This document shows, piece after piece, positions 1 through 9,278 of a stretch of 64,000 nucleotides of DNA. The notes beneath the pieces are model-generated. The model had not been told where the DNA came from and did no database searches. It saw nothing but the letters and a program-made list of their open reading frames with translations. Source of the DNA: Zavarzinella sp. (GTDB taxonomy: Bacteria > Planctomycetota > Planctomycetia > Gemmatales > Gemmataceae); contig JAWKTI010000001.1 of NCBI GenBank assembly GCA_041399155.1, forward strand, positions 1,178,001 through 1,242,000. The letters run 5' to 3'. Position 1 is the stretch's first letter; each line of letters opens with the position of its first letter. The position numbers and the translations under genes were made by a program.

Positions 1-1
1 A

Positions 2-40
2 GACAATTTAACCGCACCAAGCGGTGGGCAAGCATCCTAG
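2..40 (+). CDS. possible C-terminal tail of rpsB (partial)
   Basis: Reading frame 2 is open from the window edge to a TAG at 38-40 and would encode a short tail ending GGQAS. rpsB (ribosomal protein S2) normally sits directly upstream of tsf, so this could be its end, but twelve residues are too few to identify. A competing open frame runs from base 1 to a TAA at 85-87. The call is based on gene order only. Confidence 0.25.
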   Translation, partial: DNLTAPSGGQAS

Positions 41-144
41 TATGTTTGTTTGAACCTGATACGATAAAATGTGTCATTCGTTTGTAAGGTGGGGAACTGC
101 GGTTTCCCATTGCAACAGATAATTTGATATTTGCTGAGGACAGA

Positions 145-987
145 ATGAGTACTCCTATTACCGCGGCGTTGGTGAATGATTTACGGAAGCGAACGGACAT
201 GCCGATGATGGAATGCAAATCGGCATTACAGGAAGCTGATGGCGACATCGAAAAGGCAATTGAAATCATCCGCATGCGCAACAGCAAAGTAAGCGGTAAG
301 CGGGCGATGAATGAAACGGCAGAAGGCCGTATTGCTGTTTACATTGATGCAGCCAAAGAAATTGCCACGATCCTGGAAATGCGTTGCGAAAGTGCCCCTG
401 TGGTAAAAAGCGATCAGTTTCAGGCGTTGTGTAATGATATTGCCAAGGTTGTTGCTGATCAGAATCCCGCAACCGTTGAAGAACTGATTGGTTTGAAAAC
501 TGATGCCGGTTTGACCGTGACGGATCGAATTAACGAAGTCATTGGTTTGATCCGCGAAAATATGAAGGTGCAGCGGTTCGCACGTTTTACTGGTGGCAGT
601 TTTGCAGAATATATTCACCACGATGGCAGCGTGGGGGCATTGTTACAAGTGAGTGGGCCAGCGGATGCAGCAACACTGCGTAGCATCTGCATGCACATTA
701 CGGCTGTACAACCCACCCCGATTGCACTAAATGCGGATGGGGTGCCTGCAGAATTGCTTGCGAAAGAAAAGGCGTTGGCTGTTGCCAAAGCAGAAGCCAC
801 TGGCAAACCTGCGAATATTGCCGAAAAAATTGCCGAAGGGCAGATGAAGAGTTGGCTGGCCGAAAACGTCCTTCTCGATCAACAGTTTGTCATCAGCCCC
901 GACAAAACTGTGGGCCAACTGATCCAGTCTTTAGGTGTGCAGGCCAGTGGTTTTGCACGCTTCAAAGTGGGTGAAGTAACCGTATAA
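145..987 (+). CDS. tsf: translation elongation factor Ts
   Basis: Guanine-nucleotide exchange factor that regenerates EF-Tu-GTP in the cytoplasm during translation. The protein is about 280 residues, the usual length. It opens with a UBA-like segment (LVNDLRKRTDMPMMECKSAL) that is the family hallmark, followed by two core dimerisation subdomains (VGALLQVSG region and the C-terminal half). The ATG at 145 is chosen over the upstream in-frame TTG at 124 because a GAGGA ribosome-binding site lies just before it and the protein then starts at the conserved N-terminus. It is followed by rpsT on the same strand, consistent with a translation gene cluster. Confidence 0.97.
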   Translation: MSTPITAALVNDLRKRTDMPMMECKSALQEADGDIEKAIEIIRMRNSKVSGKRAMNETAEGRIAVYIDAAKEIATILEMRCESAPVVKSDQFQALCNDIAKVVADQNPATVEELIGLKTDAGLTVTDRINEVIGLIRENMKVQRFARFTGGSFAEYIHHDGSVGALLQVSGPADAATLRSICMHITAVQPTPIALNADGVPAELLAKEKALAVAKAEATGKPANIAEKIAEGQMKSWLAENVLLDQQFVISPDKTVGQLIQSLGVQASGFARFKVGEVTV

Positions 988-1035
988 ATCGTTGTAAATT
1001 ATTATTTGATAAACACTTAGGATTAATTACCGAAT

Positions 1036-1302
1036 ATGCCACACACAAAAAGTGCTAAAAAGTCGTTGCGTCAGAACGAAAAGCGTCGTGTACGTAACAA
1101 GAATGTAAAGAAAGGCCTGAAAGTTCAATTAAAGAACTTCAGCAAAGCCACCAAAGCTGGTGGAGAAGAACTGATTAAAGAATTGCGCGCTGCCGAGCAA
1201 AAACTTGACAAAGCAGCAGCAAAGGGCGTTCTGCACAAGAACACAGTTGCACGCAAAAAATCGCAATTAGCCCGTCAGGTCAATGCCTTAGCAGCCAAGT
1301 AA
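1036..1302 (+). CDS. rpsT: 30S ribosomal protein S20
   Basis: An 88-residue, very basic protein with the typical S20 start (MPHTKSAKKSLRQNEKRR) and a long alpha-helical, lysine- and alanine-rich body ending in LAAK. S20 binds 16S rRNA early in 30S assembly. A short gap separates it from tsf, so the two may be co-transcribed. The gene after it is convergent, and an AT-rich inverted repeat separates the two stops. Confidence 0.96.
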   Translation: MPHTKSAKKSLRQNEKRRVRNKNVKKGLKVQLKNFSKATKAGGEELIKELRAAEQKLDKAAAKGVLHKNTVARKKSQLARQVNALAAK

Positions 1303-1310
1303 TTGGTTGG

Positions 1311-1382
1311 TATCAAATTTATCAAACATGGCAATATTATACTATACTCATGTTTATAAGTTTGCGATATTCTAATTTGATA
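1311..1382. terminator. nested inverted repeat between convergent genes
   Basis: TATCAAATT at 1311-1319 pairs with AATTTGATA at 1374-1382, and inside it AAACATG (1324-1330) pairs with CATGTTT (1349-1355). It lies exactly between the stops of rpsT and the convergent M24 peptidase gene. The position suggests a bidirectional terminator, but the stems are AT-rich and there is no strong T-tract, so function is an inference. Confidence 0.3.
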
Positions 1383-1391
1383 ATATGTCGA

Positions 1392-2516
1392 TTAGACCAA
1401 TTTAATTTCGTGGTTGCTTAACCGCTCGAAGCCCGCGTCTGTGATCAGATAGTTGTGTTCAATGCGGATGCCGCCGATACCGTCAACGTAGACACCTGGT
1501 TCCAGCGTTACGACGTCACCTGCAAGTAATGTTTCTGAACTGGCTTTCACAAAATACGGTGTCTCCGGGTGCTGAATCCCCAGGCCATGTCCTGCATGAT
1601 GTGGGAAGTAATCTTGAAGTCCGTATTCCTGCAATTTCCCTGCAACTGCGTCGTAAACTCTTTGGCATTCTGCATTTGCGCGAAGTTCGGCCTCACCCGC
1701 CTGCATCGCTGCGGTGCACGCATCGTACAACCGCATCTGATCGGCAGTGGGATGACCTCCCACAACGATTGTATTGGTAAAGTCGCACCGATAGCCGAAG
1801 TGCACCACTGAAAAATCGAGGATCAGCATATCGCCGTTCTGAAGTACTTGTCTGGTAGGTGGCCCACCTCGACGGGCACTGCCGGGCGAAACGGCAAAAT
1901 CTCCGTACAGCACCTGGGCACTGCCTTCGTGCTGGGCAACTGCCTGAAAGATACCCAGGTAAACATCTAATTCAGTCATGCCCGCCTGGACGTGCTGCAA
2001 CGCCCACGCGTGGCCAATTTCACCCAATTTCATGCACTTTTTCAGCAAGGTGATTTCATCGGAGTCTTTTTGTCGTCTCATCTGTGTGATGGTGTCGTAT
2101 AACAGCCCCGCGTTGGGAGCGAGCAGACCATCATCAATACGCGGGGCATATTTTTGAACTTCTTTCGTTAAAAATGTCCGACGTGGGCCTTTTCCAGGAG
2201 ATTGACCATCGTACCAGCTTAATGAAATGTGCTGATCCACATGGCATTGTTTCGTTGGGGCAGGGAGGCGGGTATCAGATATGAGAATGTTCTCACCATT
2301 TGATCGCAGAATCAGCACCCCGCCAAAATCTGCCCCCAGGTGGAACGGTTCGACGTGAAAGTTAGCAAAGTATCGCAAATGGATGGGATCAGACAGCACA
2401 ATTTCAGGCAATATCCAGGATTTCCCCAACAGATTCCACAAACGTGCTCGTCTCGCTTCGCATCCTTCTTTGGTTAACATTGGTTCGATTCCAAATTCCT
2501 GGTTGATTTTTGTCAT
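1392..2516 (-). CDS. M24 family metallopeptidase (Xaa-Pro aminopeptidase-like)
   Basis: 374-residue protein with the creatinase N-terminal domain (about 1-145) and a pita-bread M24 domain (about 150-374). The metal ligands are visible in order: Asp in LDFSV, Asp in CDFTN, His in HHAGHGLG, Glu in LEPGVYV and Glu in RIEHNY. The family includes Xaa-Pro dipeptidases and aminopeptidases, cytoplasmic enzymes that cleave bonds next to proline; exact specificity cannot be read here. It is divergent from ubiE, with about 48 bases between the two starts, so the promoters must overlap. Confidence 0.9.
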   Translation of the reverse strand: MTKINQEFGIEPMLTKEGCEARRARLWNLLGKSWILPEIVLSDPIHLRYFANFHVEPFHLGADFGGVLILRSNGENILISDTRLPAPTKQCHVDQHISLSWYDGQSPGKGPRRTFLTKEVQKYAPRIDDGLLAPNAGLLYDTITQMRRQKDSDEITLLKKCMKLGEIGHAWALQHVQAGMTELDVYLGIFQAVAQHEGSAQVLYGDFAVSPGSARRGGPPTRQVLQNGDMLILDFSVVHFGYRCDFTNTIVVGGHPTADQMRLYDACTAAMQAGEAELRANAECQRVYDAVAGKLQEYGLQDYFPHHAGHGLGIQHPETPYFVKASSETLLAGDVVTLEPGVYVDGIGGIRIEHNYLITDAGFERLSNHEIKLV

Positions 2517-2564
2517 TTCACTGCGGTTACTATCTTATGATTAACGAAATTGAGAACTGAATCG

Positions 2565-3293
2565 ATGTCAGAACTGTTAGATCGCCGCGAAGTGCGTATT
2601 CAGAGAATGTTTGATGAAATCGCACCGACGTATGACTTTCTGAATCACCTGTTGAGTGCCCACGTCGACAAATTGTGGCGAAAACGGGTAACAAAACTGG
2701 TGCCTTTGACACATGGACGAATGTTGGATCTGTGCACAGGTACGGGCGATCTGGCATTCGCCTATCACCAACGCACGCAGGGCCAATTTCCAGTTATTGG
2801 TGGGGATTTTTCGGCAGAAATGCTCGGGCTGGCAGTCAAAAAGGCCAAAAAGCTGGGGTATCCAATCCCTTTTGTGCAGTGCGATGCCCAGCACCTGCCG
2901 TTTGAAGATAATTCCTTCGATCTCGTCAGCATTTCTTTTGGTTTACGCAATGTCACCAATTTTCGGCAGGGACTGTCTGAAATGTTGCGTGTTTTGAAAC
3001 CAGGTGGGAAGCTTGCCGTGCTGGAATTTTCCAAACCAAAGCACTGGTTGATGGGACGAGCCTATCGGGCCTACTTTAAATTTGTCCTCCCCACGTTGGG
3101 GCAACTTGTTTCGCGAAGCAAAGACCGTGCTTATGTGTACCTGCCTGCAAGCACGATGGAGTTTCCCGATGGTGAGGAACTGGCCACCATTATGCGTGAA
3201 ACAGGCTTTGATCAAGTGAATTTCCGGCCTTTTACCCTGGGAATTGCCACTTTATACATCGGTACAAAGCCCGAAACTGCCACTTTTCAGTAA
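2565..3293 (+). CDS. ubiE: demethylmenaquinone/ubiquinone C-methyltransferase
   Basis: SAM-dependent methyltransferase of about 242 residues that methylates the quinone ring late in menaquinone (or ubiquinone) synthesis. Diagnostic motifs are present: the SAM-binding LDLCTGTGD loop, the family signature SISFGLRNVTN, and the C-terminal TLGIATLYIG. The ATG at 2565 starts at MSELLDRRE, a better match to the family than the upstream in-frame TTG at 2550. Planctomycetes normally make menaquinone, so the menG (demethylmenaquinone) activity is the more likely one. Confidence 0.93.
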   Translation: MSELLDRREVRIQRMFDEIAPTYDFLNHLLSAHVDKLWRKRVTKLVPLTHGRMLDLCTGTGDLAFAYHQRTQGQFPVIGGDFSAEMLGLAVKKAKKLGYPIPFVQCDAQHLPFEDNSFDLVSISFGLRNVTNFRQGLSEMLRVLKPGGKLAVLEFSKPKHWLMGRAYRAYFKFVLPTLGQLVSRSKDRAYVYLPASTMEFPDGEELATIMRETGFDQVNFRPFTLGIATLYIGTKPETATFQ

Positions 3294-3343
3294 AACATTC
3301 AATTCTGCCTGCGGGTGAATGATTGACTGCTAAAGGGCCATCC

Positions 3344-4357
3344 ATGTCGGAAAAACAACCAGAACATTTGATACTTCGGGCCATTCGTGGGGAGCACGTG
3401 GAACGTGCTCCCGTGTGGGCGATGCGACAAGCAGGCAGGTGGGATCCAGAGTTTCAAAAAGTTCGTAAAGGATTAAGCTTTTTTGAGTTTTCAGCTCGGG
3501 CTGATCTGGCCGCAGAAGCAAGCCTGTGCCCGAAGCGGTTTGGTGTTGATGCAATCATTCTGTTTTACGACATCACCACCATTCCTTACGCCATGGGACT
3601 GCCATTTGAGTTGAAGCCCCACGTGGGACCGATGCCGCACGAGCCGATTCGCACACTGGCCGATGTGGAGAAGTTGTTCGCCAGCCCAGATGAGGATCAG
3701 TACCGCCACATTCTGGATTTGCTGGATATTGTGAAAAAATCATTAAAAAATGAGCTGCCGATCCTGGCCTTTGCCGGTGCCCCATTTACTGTGGCCACCT
3801 ATTGCATTGGTACGGGGAAAGAAATGGACGCAACACGTCGCTTTGCTGCGGAAAATTCCGTGGTATGGCAGGCATTGCTGGAAAAATTGCAGGGTGCCAC
3901 GATCGATTTCCTCAACATGATGAGTTCGCACGGTGCGGCAGCCTATCAGTTGTTCGATTCATGGGCTGGTGGCTTAACCGAAACCGAATACGATCTTTGG
4001 GCCCAGCCGTACCATCAAACGATTCTTGCTGGTGCGAATCAGGTCCCACGAATATTATTTGTCAAAGAAGGCCCGTATCTGGATAAAATGGTGGCAACCA
4101 AACCAGATGCAATCAGCCTTGGAAGGTGTCACTCGTTGAAGCAGGCGAAAGAACAATATCCAGAAATGGTATACCAGGGGAATGTTGATTCCGATTTATT
4201 GCAAACTGGAACTGTAGAAGAAGTTAAAGAAGCAGTATTCAACTGCCTGACAGAAGGTGCGGGGCACCACCATATTCTGAATTTGAACCATGGGGTCGAC
4301 AAAAGCACACCCGTCGAGAACTTTGCAGCCTATGTGCGTGCAGCAAAAGGCGAATAA
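3344..4357 (+). CDS. hemE: uroporphyrinogen decarboxylase
   Basis: Catalyses the stepwise decarboxylation of uroporphyrinogen III to coproporphyrinogen III in heme synthesis. The protein is 337 residues, the normal length. The N-terminal substrate-binding signature PVWAMRQAGRWDPEF is present, as are the substrate-binding Asp region IILFYDITTI, the FAGAPFTVATY segment, and the C-terminal GHHHILNLNHGV motif. The ATG at 3344 is preferred to the TTG at 3323 because the homologous region starts there. It follows ubiE at about 50 bases. Confidence 0.95.
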   Translation: MSEKQPEHLILRAIRGEHVERAPVWAMRQAGRWDPEFQKVRKGLSFFEFSARADLAAEASLCPKRFGVDAIILFYDITTIPYAMGLPFELKPHVGPMPHEPIRTLADVEKLFASPDEDQYRHILDLLDIVKKSLKNELPILAFAGAPFTVATYCIGTGKEMDATRRFAAENSVVWQALLEKLQGATIDFLNMMSSHGAAAYQLFDSWAGGLTETEYDLWAQPYHQTILAGANQVPRILFVKEGPYLDKMVATKPDAISLGRCHSLKQAKEQYPEMVYQGNVDSDLLQTGTVEEVKEAVFNCLTEGAGHHHILNLNHGVDKSTPVENFAAYVRAAKGE

Positions 4358-4583
4358 TCTGCTTTATTTTTAACTATTTATATAGTAAATTTGTTATTTA
4401 TCTGCCGTCATTTTCGTTGTAATCCCCACCTTTTCACTGCATTTCTGTTGATTGGTGAGAGGTTTCTTAGTTGTGTTTTCGCCGTTTATTCGGTAAAATG
4501 AACTTATATTGCCCATATTGTTATTTGCAGATAATCCCGCCGCCCGTTTTGCATAGTTTTTCGACACCTTGAAAGGATGAAGC

Positions 4584-7500
4584 ATGAAGTTCCTCTCTGT
4601 TTTTGTAGCTGGTCTCCTGCTGGTTTCCTGTTTACATGCTGCAGACAAACTGGAATATAACCAGCACATCCGGCCGATTCTGGCGGATAGTTGTTTTGCG
4701 TGCCACGGACCGGATAGTGCCGCACGGAAGGCAGGCCTGCGTCTGGATCTGGCAGAATTTGCCACCAAAGGTGGGGATTCTGGCACTGCCGCGATTGTGC
4801 CTGGCAAGCCAATGGAAAGCGAACTCTATCTCCGGATGATCAGCACTGATCGTACAGAAATGATGCCCCCTCCTTCTTCCCACAAAGTGCTGAAGCTGGA
4901 ACAGAAAGAAATCATCAAACGATGGATCCTGGAAGGTGCGGAGTACCAACTGCATTGGTCGTTCATCCCACCCGTGCGGCCCGCACTCCCCAAAGTGAAT
5001 GATCCTACCTGGATTCGCAATCCAATCGACTATTTTGTCCTTTCCCAACTCGAAAAGCGTGGGATGAAGCCCGCACCCGAAGCTGATCGTTCGACAATTG
5101 TTCGGCGCTTGTCTCTGGATATTCGAGGTTTGCCACCATCTCGAGAAGAAGTTGAAGCAGTACTTCAGGATCAATCACCAGATTGGTACGAAAAGCTGAT
5201 TGATCGCTTCCTGAGATCACCCGCGTGGGGAGAACATCGTGGACGTTACTGGCTGGATGCTGCCCGCTATGCCGATACCCACGGTATCCATTTTGATAAT
5301 TTCCGCGAAGTGTGGGCCTACCGCGACTGGGTAATTGACGCATTCAACCAGAATATGCCATTCAACCAGTTCAGTATCGAGCAATTGGCAGGGGATTTAC
5401 TTCCCAATGCAACGCTGGAACAGAAAATCGCTTCAGGCTTCAACCGATGCAATATTACCACCAACGAAGGTGGCCTGATTGATGAAGAGTATTTGGTTCT
5501 GTATACACGCGATCGCACAGAAACCACTTCTACCGTGTGGCTGGGTCTGACCGCTGGTTGTGCGGTATGCCACGATCATAAGTTTGATCCGATTTCTCAG
5601 AGCGACTTTTACTCTCTGGCGGCATTTTTCAACAATACCACCCAGGGAGCTCGGGATGGCAATATTCCAAACACCCCACCAGTGATTGAAGTGCCTTTGC
5701 GGGAAGACCGAGCAAAATGGCAGGCACTTCTGAAACAGGAAGAAACCGCGAAAGCTCGCCTTGAAGGACTTTTTCAAAACAATCAAAAGCCGATGGAAGA
5801 ATGGCTGAAGCAGAAAAAAGCGGGCGGCGTTTATGGTATGATTCCAAGTAAGGATTTGCAGTTTCATGCTTTATTGGCAGATAATGCAGCTGATCGCATC
5901 ACTGTGGTATCCAACGGGCAACTTCGTCAGATTACTGCGGGAGGACCACTTCGCTGGGCACCCGGTCAGGTAGCGGATCATTCGTTGAACTATTCCGCGG
6001 GTCTACGTCTGGAAATTGACGATGCAGGTCAATTTGACCGCGATCAGCCGTTCAGCGTCAGTATGTGGATGCTGATGCCGAAACGACGAATGTCGGGTGC
6101 ACTGGTTTCTCGTATGGAAGCTGGCCCAGGTTTCCGTGGCTGGGACATTTTAATGAGCGGAGGCAAACTGAACGTCCATCTGATTAACAACTGGCCCGGA
6201 AACGCAATCAAAGTGATACTTGACGAGGAACTTGATCAGAACAAGTGGTATCATGTTGGTTTCAGTTACGATGGATCTGGCAAAGCAAGTGGCATACGGA
6301 TCTTTGTCAATGGTGAGTTCAATGACAAAGTGAAGATCCTGAATGATAATCTGACCGAGACAATTAATACAGATGTTCCGTTACGAATTGGTGGGAGAAG
6401 TGCTGATTCCGAAGCGATCGACATCCGGTTACAGGATTTGCGAGTTTACTCGAAAGCTATCGGACTGCGTGATGTGGCGGAATTGAATCAATTAACCCGA
6501 ACCGCATATCTTGCCAGTCTGCCTGCAAATCGTCTGACCGGCAATTTGCAACGAGAATTCCTGACTTGGTGGATGCAGAAATATGTGCCTGATTACGCAA
6601 AAGCATCGCAGGAAGTCGCCACCGTTTTAGCGGAGAAAGCCCCCATTCTTGCACGTGGCACGAAAGCCTTTGTGATGAACGAAAAAACCACCCCACCTGA
6701 AGCATTCATTCTGCACCGAGGGGAGTACAACGAACGTCGTCAGAAAGTTTCAGCAAATGTGCCGAAAGTTCTGCCACCGATGAAGAAAGAGCTACCCACG
6801 AACCGCCTGGGGTTTGCAAATTGGCTCTTCGAACCAAACCACCCTCTGACGGCACGCGTCACTGTAAATCGGTTCTGGCAGGAATTATTTGGTCGTGGGA
6901 TTGTTTCAACTCCTGGTGACTTTGGCATTACCGGCACCTTACCTACCAATCCGGAACTGCTGGATTGGCTGGCTTTAGAATTCCGCGACAAAGGCTGGAA
7001 CATCAAAGAATTCTACAAACTGATTTTCATGAGCAATACCTATCGCCAGTCGGCTCAGGCGACACCAGAAAAGCTGGAGAAGGACCCCGACAACCGATAT
7101 CTTTCTCGTGGACCGCGGTTTCGCATGGATGCCGAAATGATCCGCGATTACGCGTTAAGCAGTAGTGATCTGCTGGTGAAAACTATTGGTGGTCCAAGTG
7201 TGCGACCGTATCAACCCACAGGTGTGTGGGAAGCAGTGGCGATGCCAGGCAGCAACACCCGCAACTACAAGCAGGATAACGGCCCGAATCTCTATCGTCG
7301 CAGCATGTATACTTTCTGGAAGCGTGCTGCACCACCAGCAAGTATGGATATTATGAATGCACCAAACCGCGAAACCTGTGCGGTAAGCCGTGAACGCACT
7401 AATACCCCGTTGCAGGCACTGGTGACATTGAATGACCCACAACTCGTGGAAGCCGCACGGGCCATGGCAACCAAAGTACTGGCACAGATAAATGGTGATG

Positions 7501-7745
7501 AGCAACGTCTGTCTGACATCGCGTACCGCCTTCTGGGCAGACCTTTCACCACCCAGGAATTACCAATTGTGCGGAACAGTCTGACGAACCTGAAGGCTGC
7601 TTACGCAAAACAGCCTGAAGAAGCTAAGAAACTGTTAAGTGTGGGCGAGTTCCCATTGCCAGCGAATGTGAATGTCAACGAATTGGCAAGTTGGACCTTG
7701 TTGATTAATCAGTTGATGAACCTTGATGAAGTGTTAAACAAATAA
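4584..7745 (+). CDS. PSCyt1/DUF1549/DUF1553 secreted cytochrome-like protein
   Basis: A 1053-residue exported protein of the planctomycete-specific class. Visible parts in order: signal peptide (1-20); cytochrome-c-like PSCyt1 domain with heme motif C37-x-x-C40-H41; DUF1549 (about 145-350), which holds a second CxxCH-type motif C326-x-x-C329-H; a LamG/concanavalin-like domain (about 470-640); and DUF1553 (about 740-1010) with the NRFWQELFGRG and RRSMYTFWKR signatures. The two heme motifs suggest covalent heme in the periplasm. It is followed 30 bases later by a DUF1501 gene, the usual partner. The biochemical role of these pairs is not established; polysaccharide breakdown has been suggested from context. 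Confidence 0.93.
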   Translation: MKFLSVFVAGLLLVSCLHAADKLEYNQHIRPILADSCFACHGPDSAARKAGLRLDLAEFATKGGDSGTAAIVPGKPMESELYLRMISTDRTEMMPPPSSHKVLKLEQKEIIKRWILEGAEYQLHWSFIPPVRPALPKVNDPTWIRNPIDYFVLSQLEKRGMKPAPEADRSTIVRRLSLDIRGLPPSREEVEAVLQDQSPDWYEKLIDRFLRSPAWGEHRGRYWLDAARYADTHGIHFDNFREVWAYRDWVIDAFNQNMPFNQFSIEQLAGDLLPNATLEQKIASGFNRCNITTNEGGLIDEEYLVLYTRDRTETTSTVWLGLTAGCAVCHDHKFDPISQSDFYSLAAFFNNTTQGARDGNIPNTPPVIEVPLREDRAKWQALLKQEETAKARLEGLFQNNQKPMEEWLKQKKAGGVYGMIPSKDLQFHALLADNAADRITVVSNGQLRQITAGGPLRWAPGQVADHSLNYSAGLRLEIDDAGQFDRDQPFSVSMWMLMPKRRMSGALVSRMEAGPGFRGWDILMSGGKLNVHLINNWPGNAIKVILDEELDQNKWYHVGFSYDGSGKASGIRIFVNGEFNDKVKILNDNLTETINTDVPLRIGGRSADSEAIDIRLQDLRVYSKAIGLRDVAELNQLTRTAYLASLPANRLTGNLQREFLTWWMQKYVPDYAKASQEVATVLAEKAPILARGTKAFVMNEKTTPPEAFILHRGEYNERRQKVSANVPKVLPPMKKELPTNRLGFANWLFEPNHPLTARVTVNRFWQELFGRGIVSTPGDFGITGTLPTNPELLDWLALEFRDKGWNIKEFYKLIFMSNTYRQSAQATPEKLEKDPDNRYLSRGPRFRMDAEMIRDYALSSSDLLVKTIGGPSVRPYQPTGVWEAVAMPGSNTRNYKQDNGPNLYRRSMYTFWKRAAPPASMDIMNAPNRETCAVSRERTNTPLQALVTLNDPQLVEAARAMATKVLAQINGDEQRLSDIAYRLLGRPFTTQELPIVRNSLTNLKAAYAKQPEEAKKLLSVGEFPLPANVNVNELASWTLLINQLMNLDEVLNK

Positions 7746-7775
7746 CCTGCCTTCCTGAAAATACTGGAGCCAACA

Positions 7776-9275
7776 ATGCGTATTGAATTGAACAATGTGA
7801 AAGGCGAACGAACCTTTCAGGAATGGGCATCACTGGAAACTCGTCGGCAATTTTTTGCTTCGATGGGGCTCAGTCTGGGAACAGCTGCGTTAGCAACCCT
7901 GGGTGCGAATGCTTTTCCATTGAACAAATTATTGCCCTCTCCAACAGGTGAAAATGCGGCACTGCCGATGACGCACTTCCCAGCCACCGCGAAGAATGTG
8001 ATCTACCTTCACATGGTGGGGGGCCCTTCGCAAATGGATTTGTTTGATTACAAACCCAAGATGAATGATTTTTACGACAAAGATTTACCAGAATCTGTGC
8101 GTAATGGTCAACGGTTAACCACCATGACTTCCGGTCAGGCACGGTTTCCTATTGCACCGTCCATGTTCAAGTTTGCCCAGCATGGCAAATCCGGAATGTG
8201 GGTCAGTGAATTGCTTCCCGAACTGGCCAAGCGAGTTGATGATATTTGTTTCATCCGCACGATGCACACGGAAGCAATCAACCACGAACCAGCAATCACC
8301 TATATGCAAACGGGAAATCAGGTCACAGGTCGCCCGTGCCTGGGATCGTGGGCCAGTTACGGACTGGGTTCGATGAATTCCAATCTGCCCACCTTTGTGG
8401 TGCTGGTTGCCCAGCCGAGTAACACAGAGCAGATTCAGGCCATTTCCGCCAGATTATGGTCCAGTGGTTATCTGCCTGGCCAGCACGCAGGTGTTTCGTT
8501 CCGAAGTTCTGGTGATCCGATTCTGTACTTGAACAATCCCCCAGGTGTCTCGGATGATCTGCGTCGGAAAACACTCGATGGGTTGAAGGCGCTGAATGAG
8601 CTTACCTACCAGAAGCTGGGTGATCCGGAGACACAAACCCGGATTCAGCAATACGAAATGGCCTTCCGCATGCAGGCAAGTGTGCCTGAACTGACCGACT
8701 TGACCAAAGAGAACCAGAAAACCATGGATCTGTATGGTACCGAAGTCAAGAAGCCCGGTACATTTGCGAATACACTGTTGTTAACCCGTCGCCTGGTCCA
8801 AAAAGGGGTGCGTTTTGTCCAGGTCTATCTCAATAACTGGGATACCCACGGCAATGTTGCTGGCCGCCTTCCATCACAATGCCGCGATGTGGATATGCCA
8901 CTCAGTGGGCTGATTCAGGATCTGAAGAATCAGGGTTTGTTTGATTCCACCCTGATCATCTGGGGTGGGGAATTCGGCCGCACCGTCTACAGCCAGGGTG
9001 GGTTATCCAAGAAGAACTATGGTCGCGATCACCACCCACGGTGCTTCACAATGTGGATGGCAGGTGGCGGGGCAAAACCTGGCACCATCTATGGTGAGAC
9101 GGACGATTTCTCTTACAACATTGTCAAAGATCCGGTCCATATCCGCGACTTCCATGCTACCGTATTGCGGATGTTGGGAATCGACCACAACCGCTTTTCC
9201 TTTAAATACCAGGGACTGGACCAAAAGCTCACTGGTGTCGAACCAGCAAAAGTGATCAAAGAACTACTGGTTTAA
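7776..9275 (+). CDS. DUF1501 domain protein, Tat-exported
   Basis: 499-residue protein of the DUF1501 family, which is related to the sulfatase/alkaline phosphatase superfamily. A twin-arginine signal (TRRQFFASMG, near residues 23-32) followed by a hydrophobic stretch points to folded export by Tat. Typical segments include YLHMVGGPSQMDLFDYKP near the N-terminus, a WDTHG motif, WGGEFGRT and GRDHHPRCFTMWMAGGG, which carry likely metal-binding residues. It lies 30 bases downstream of the PSCyt1 gene with a TGGAG ribosome-binding site, so the two form an operon. Function is unknown beyond the family pairing. Confidence 0.93.
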   Translation: MRIELNNVKGERTFQEWASLETRRQFFASMGLSLGTAALATLGANAFPLNKLLPSPTGENAALPMTHFPATAKNVIYLHMVGGPSQMDLFDYKPKMNDFYDKDLPESVRNGQRLTTMTSGQARFPIAPSMFKFAQHGKSGMWVSELLPELAKRVDDICFIRTMHTEAINHEPAITYMQTGNQVTGRPCLGSWASYGLGSMNSNLPTFVVLVAQPSNTEQIQAISARLWSSGYLPGQHAGVSFRSSGDPILYLNNPPGVSDDLRRKTLDGLKALNELTYQKLGDPETQTRIQQYEMAFRMQASVPELTDLTKENQKTMDLYGTEVKKPGTFANTLLLTRRLVQKGVRFVQVYLNNWDTHGNVAGRLPSQCRDVDMPLSGLIQDLKNQGLFDSTLIIWGGEFGRTVYSQGGLSKKNYGRDHHPRCFTMWMAGGGAKPGTIYGETDDFSYNIVKDPVHIRDFHATVLRMLGIDHNRFSFKYQGLDQKLTGVEPAKVIKELLV

Positions 9276-9278
9276 TAA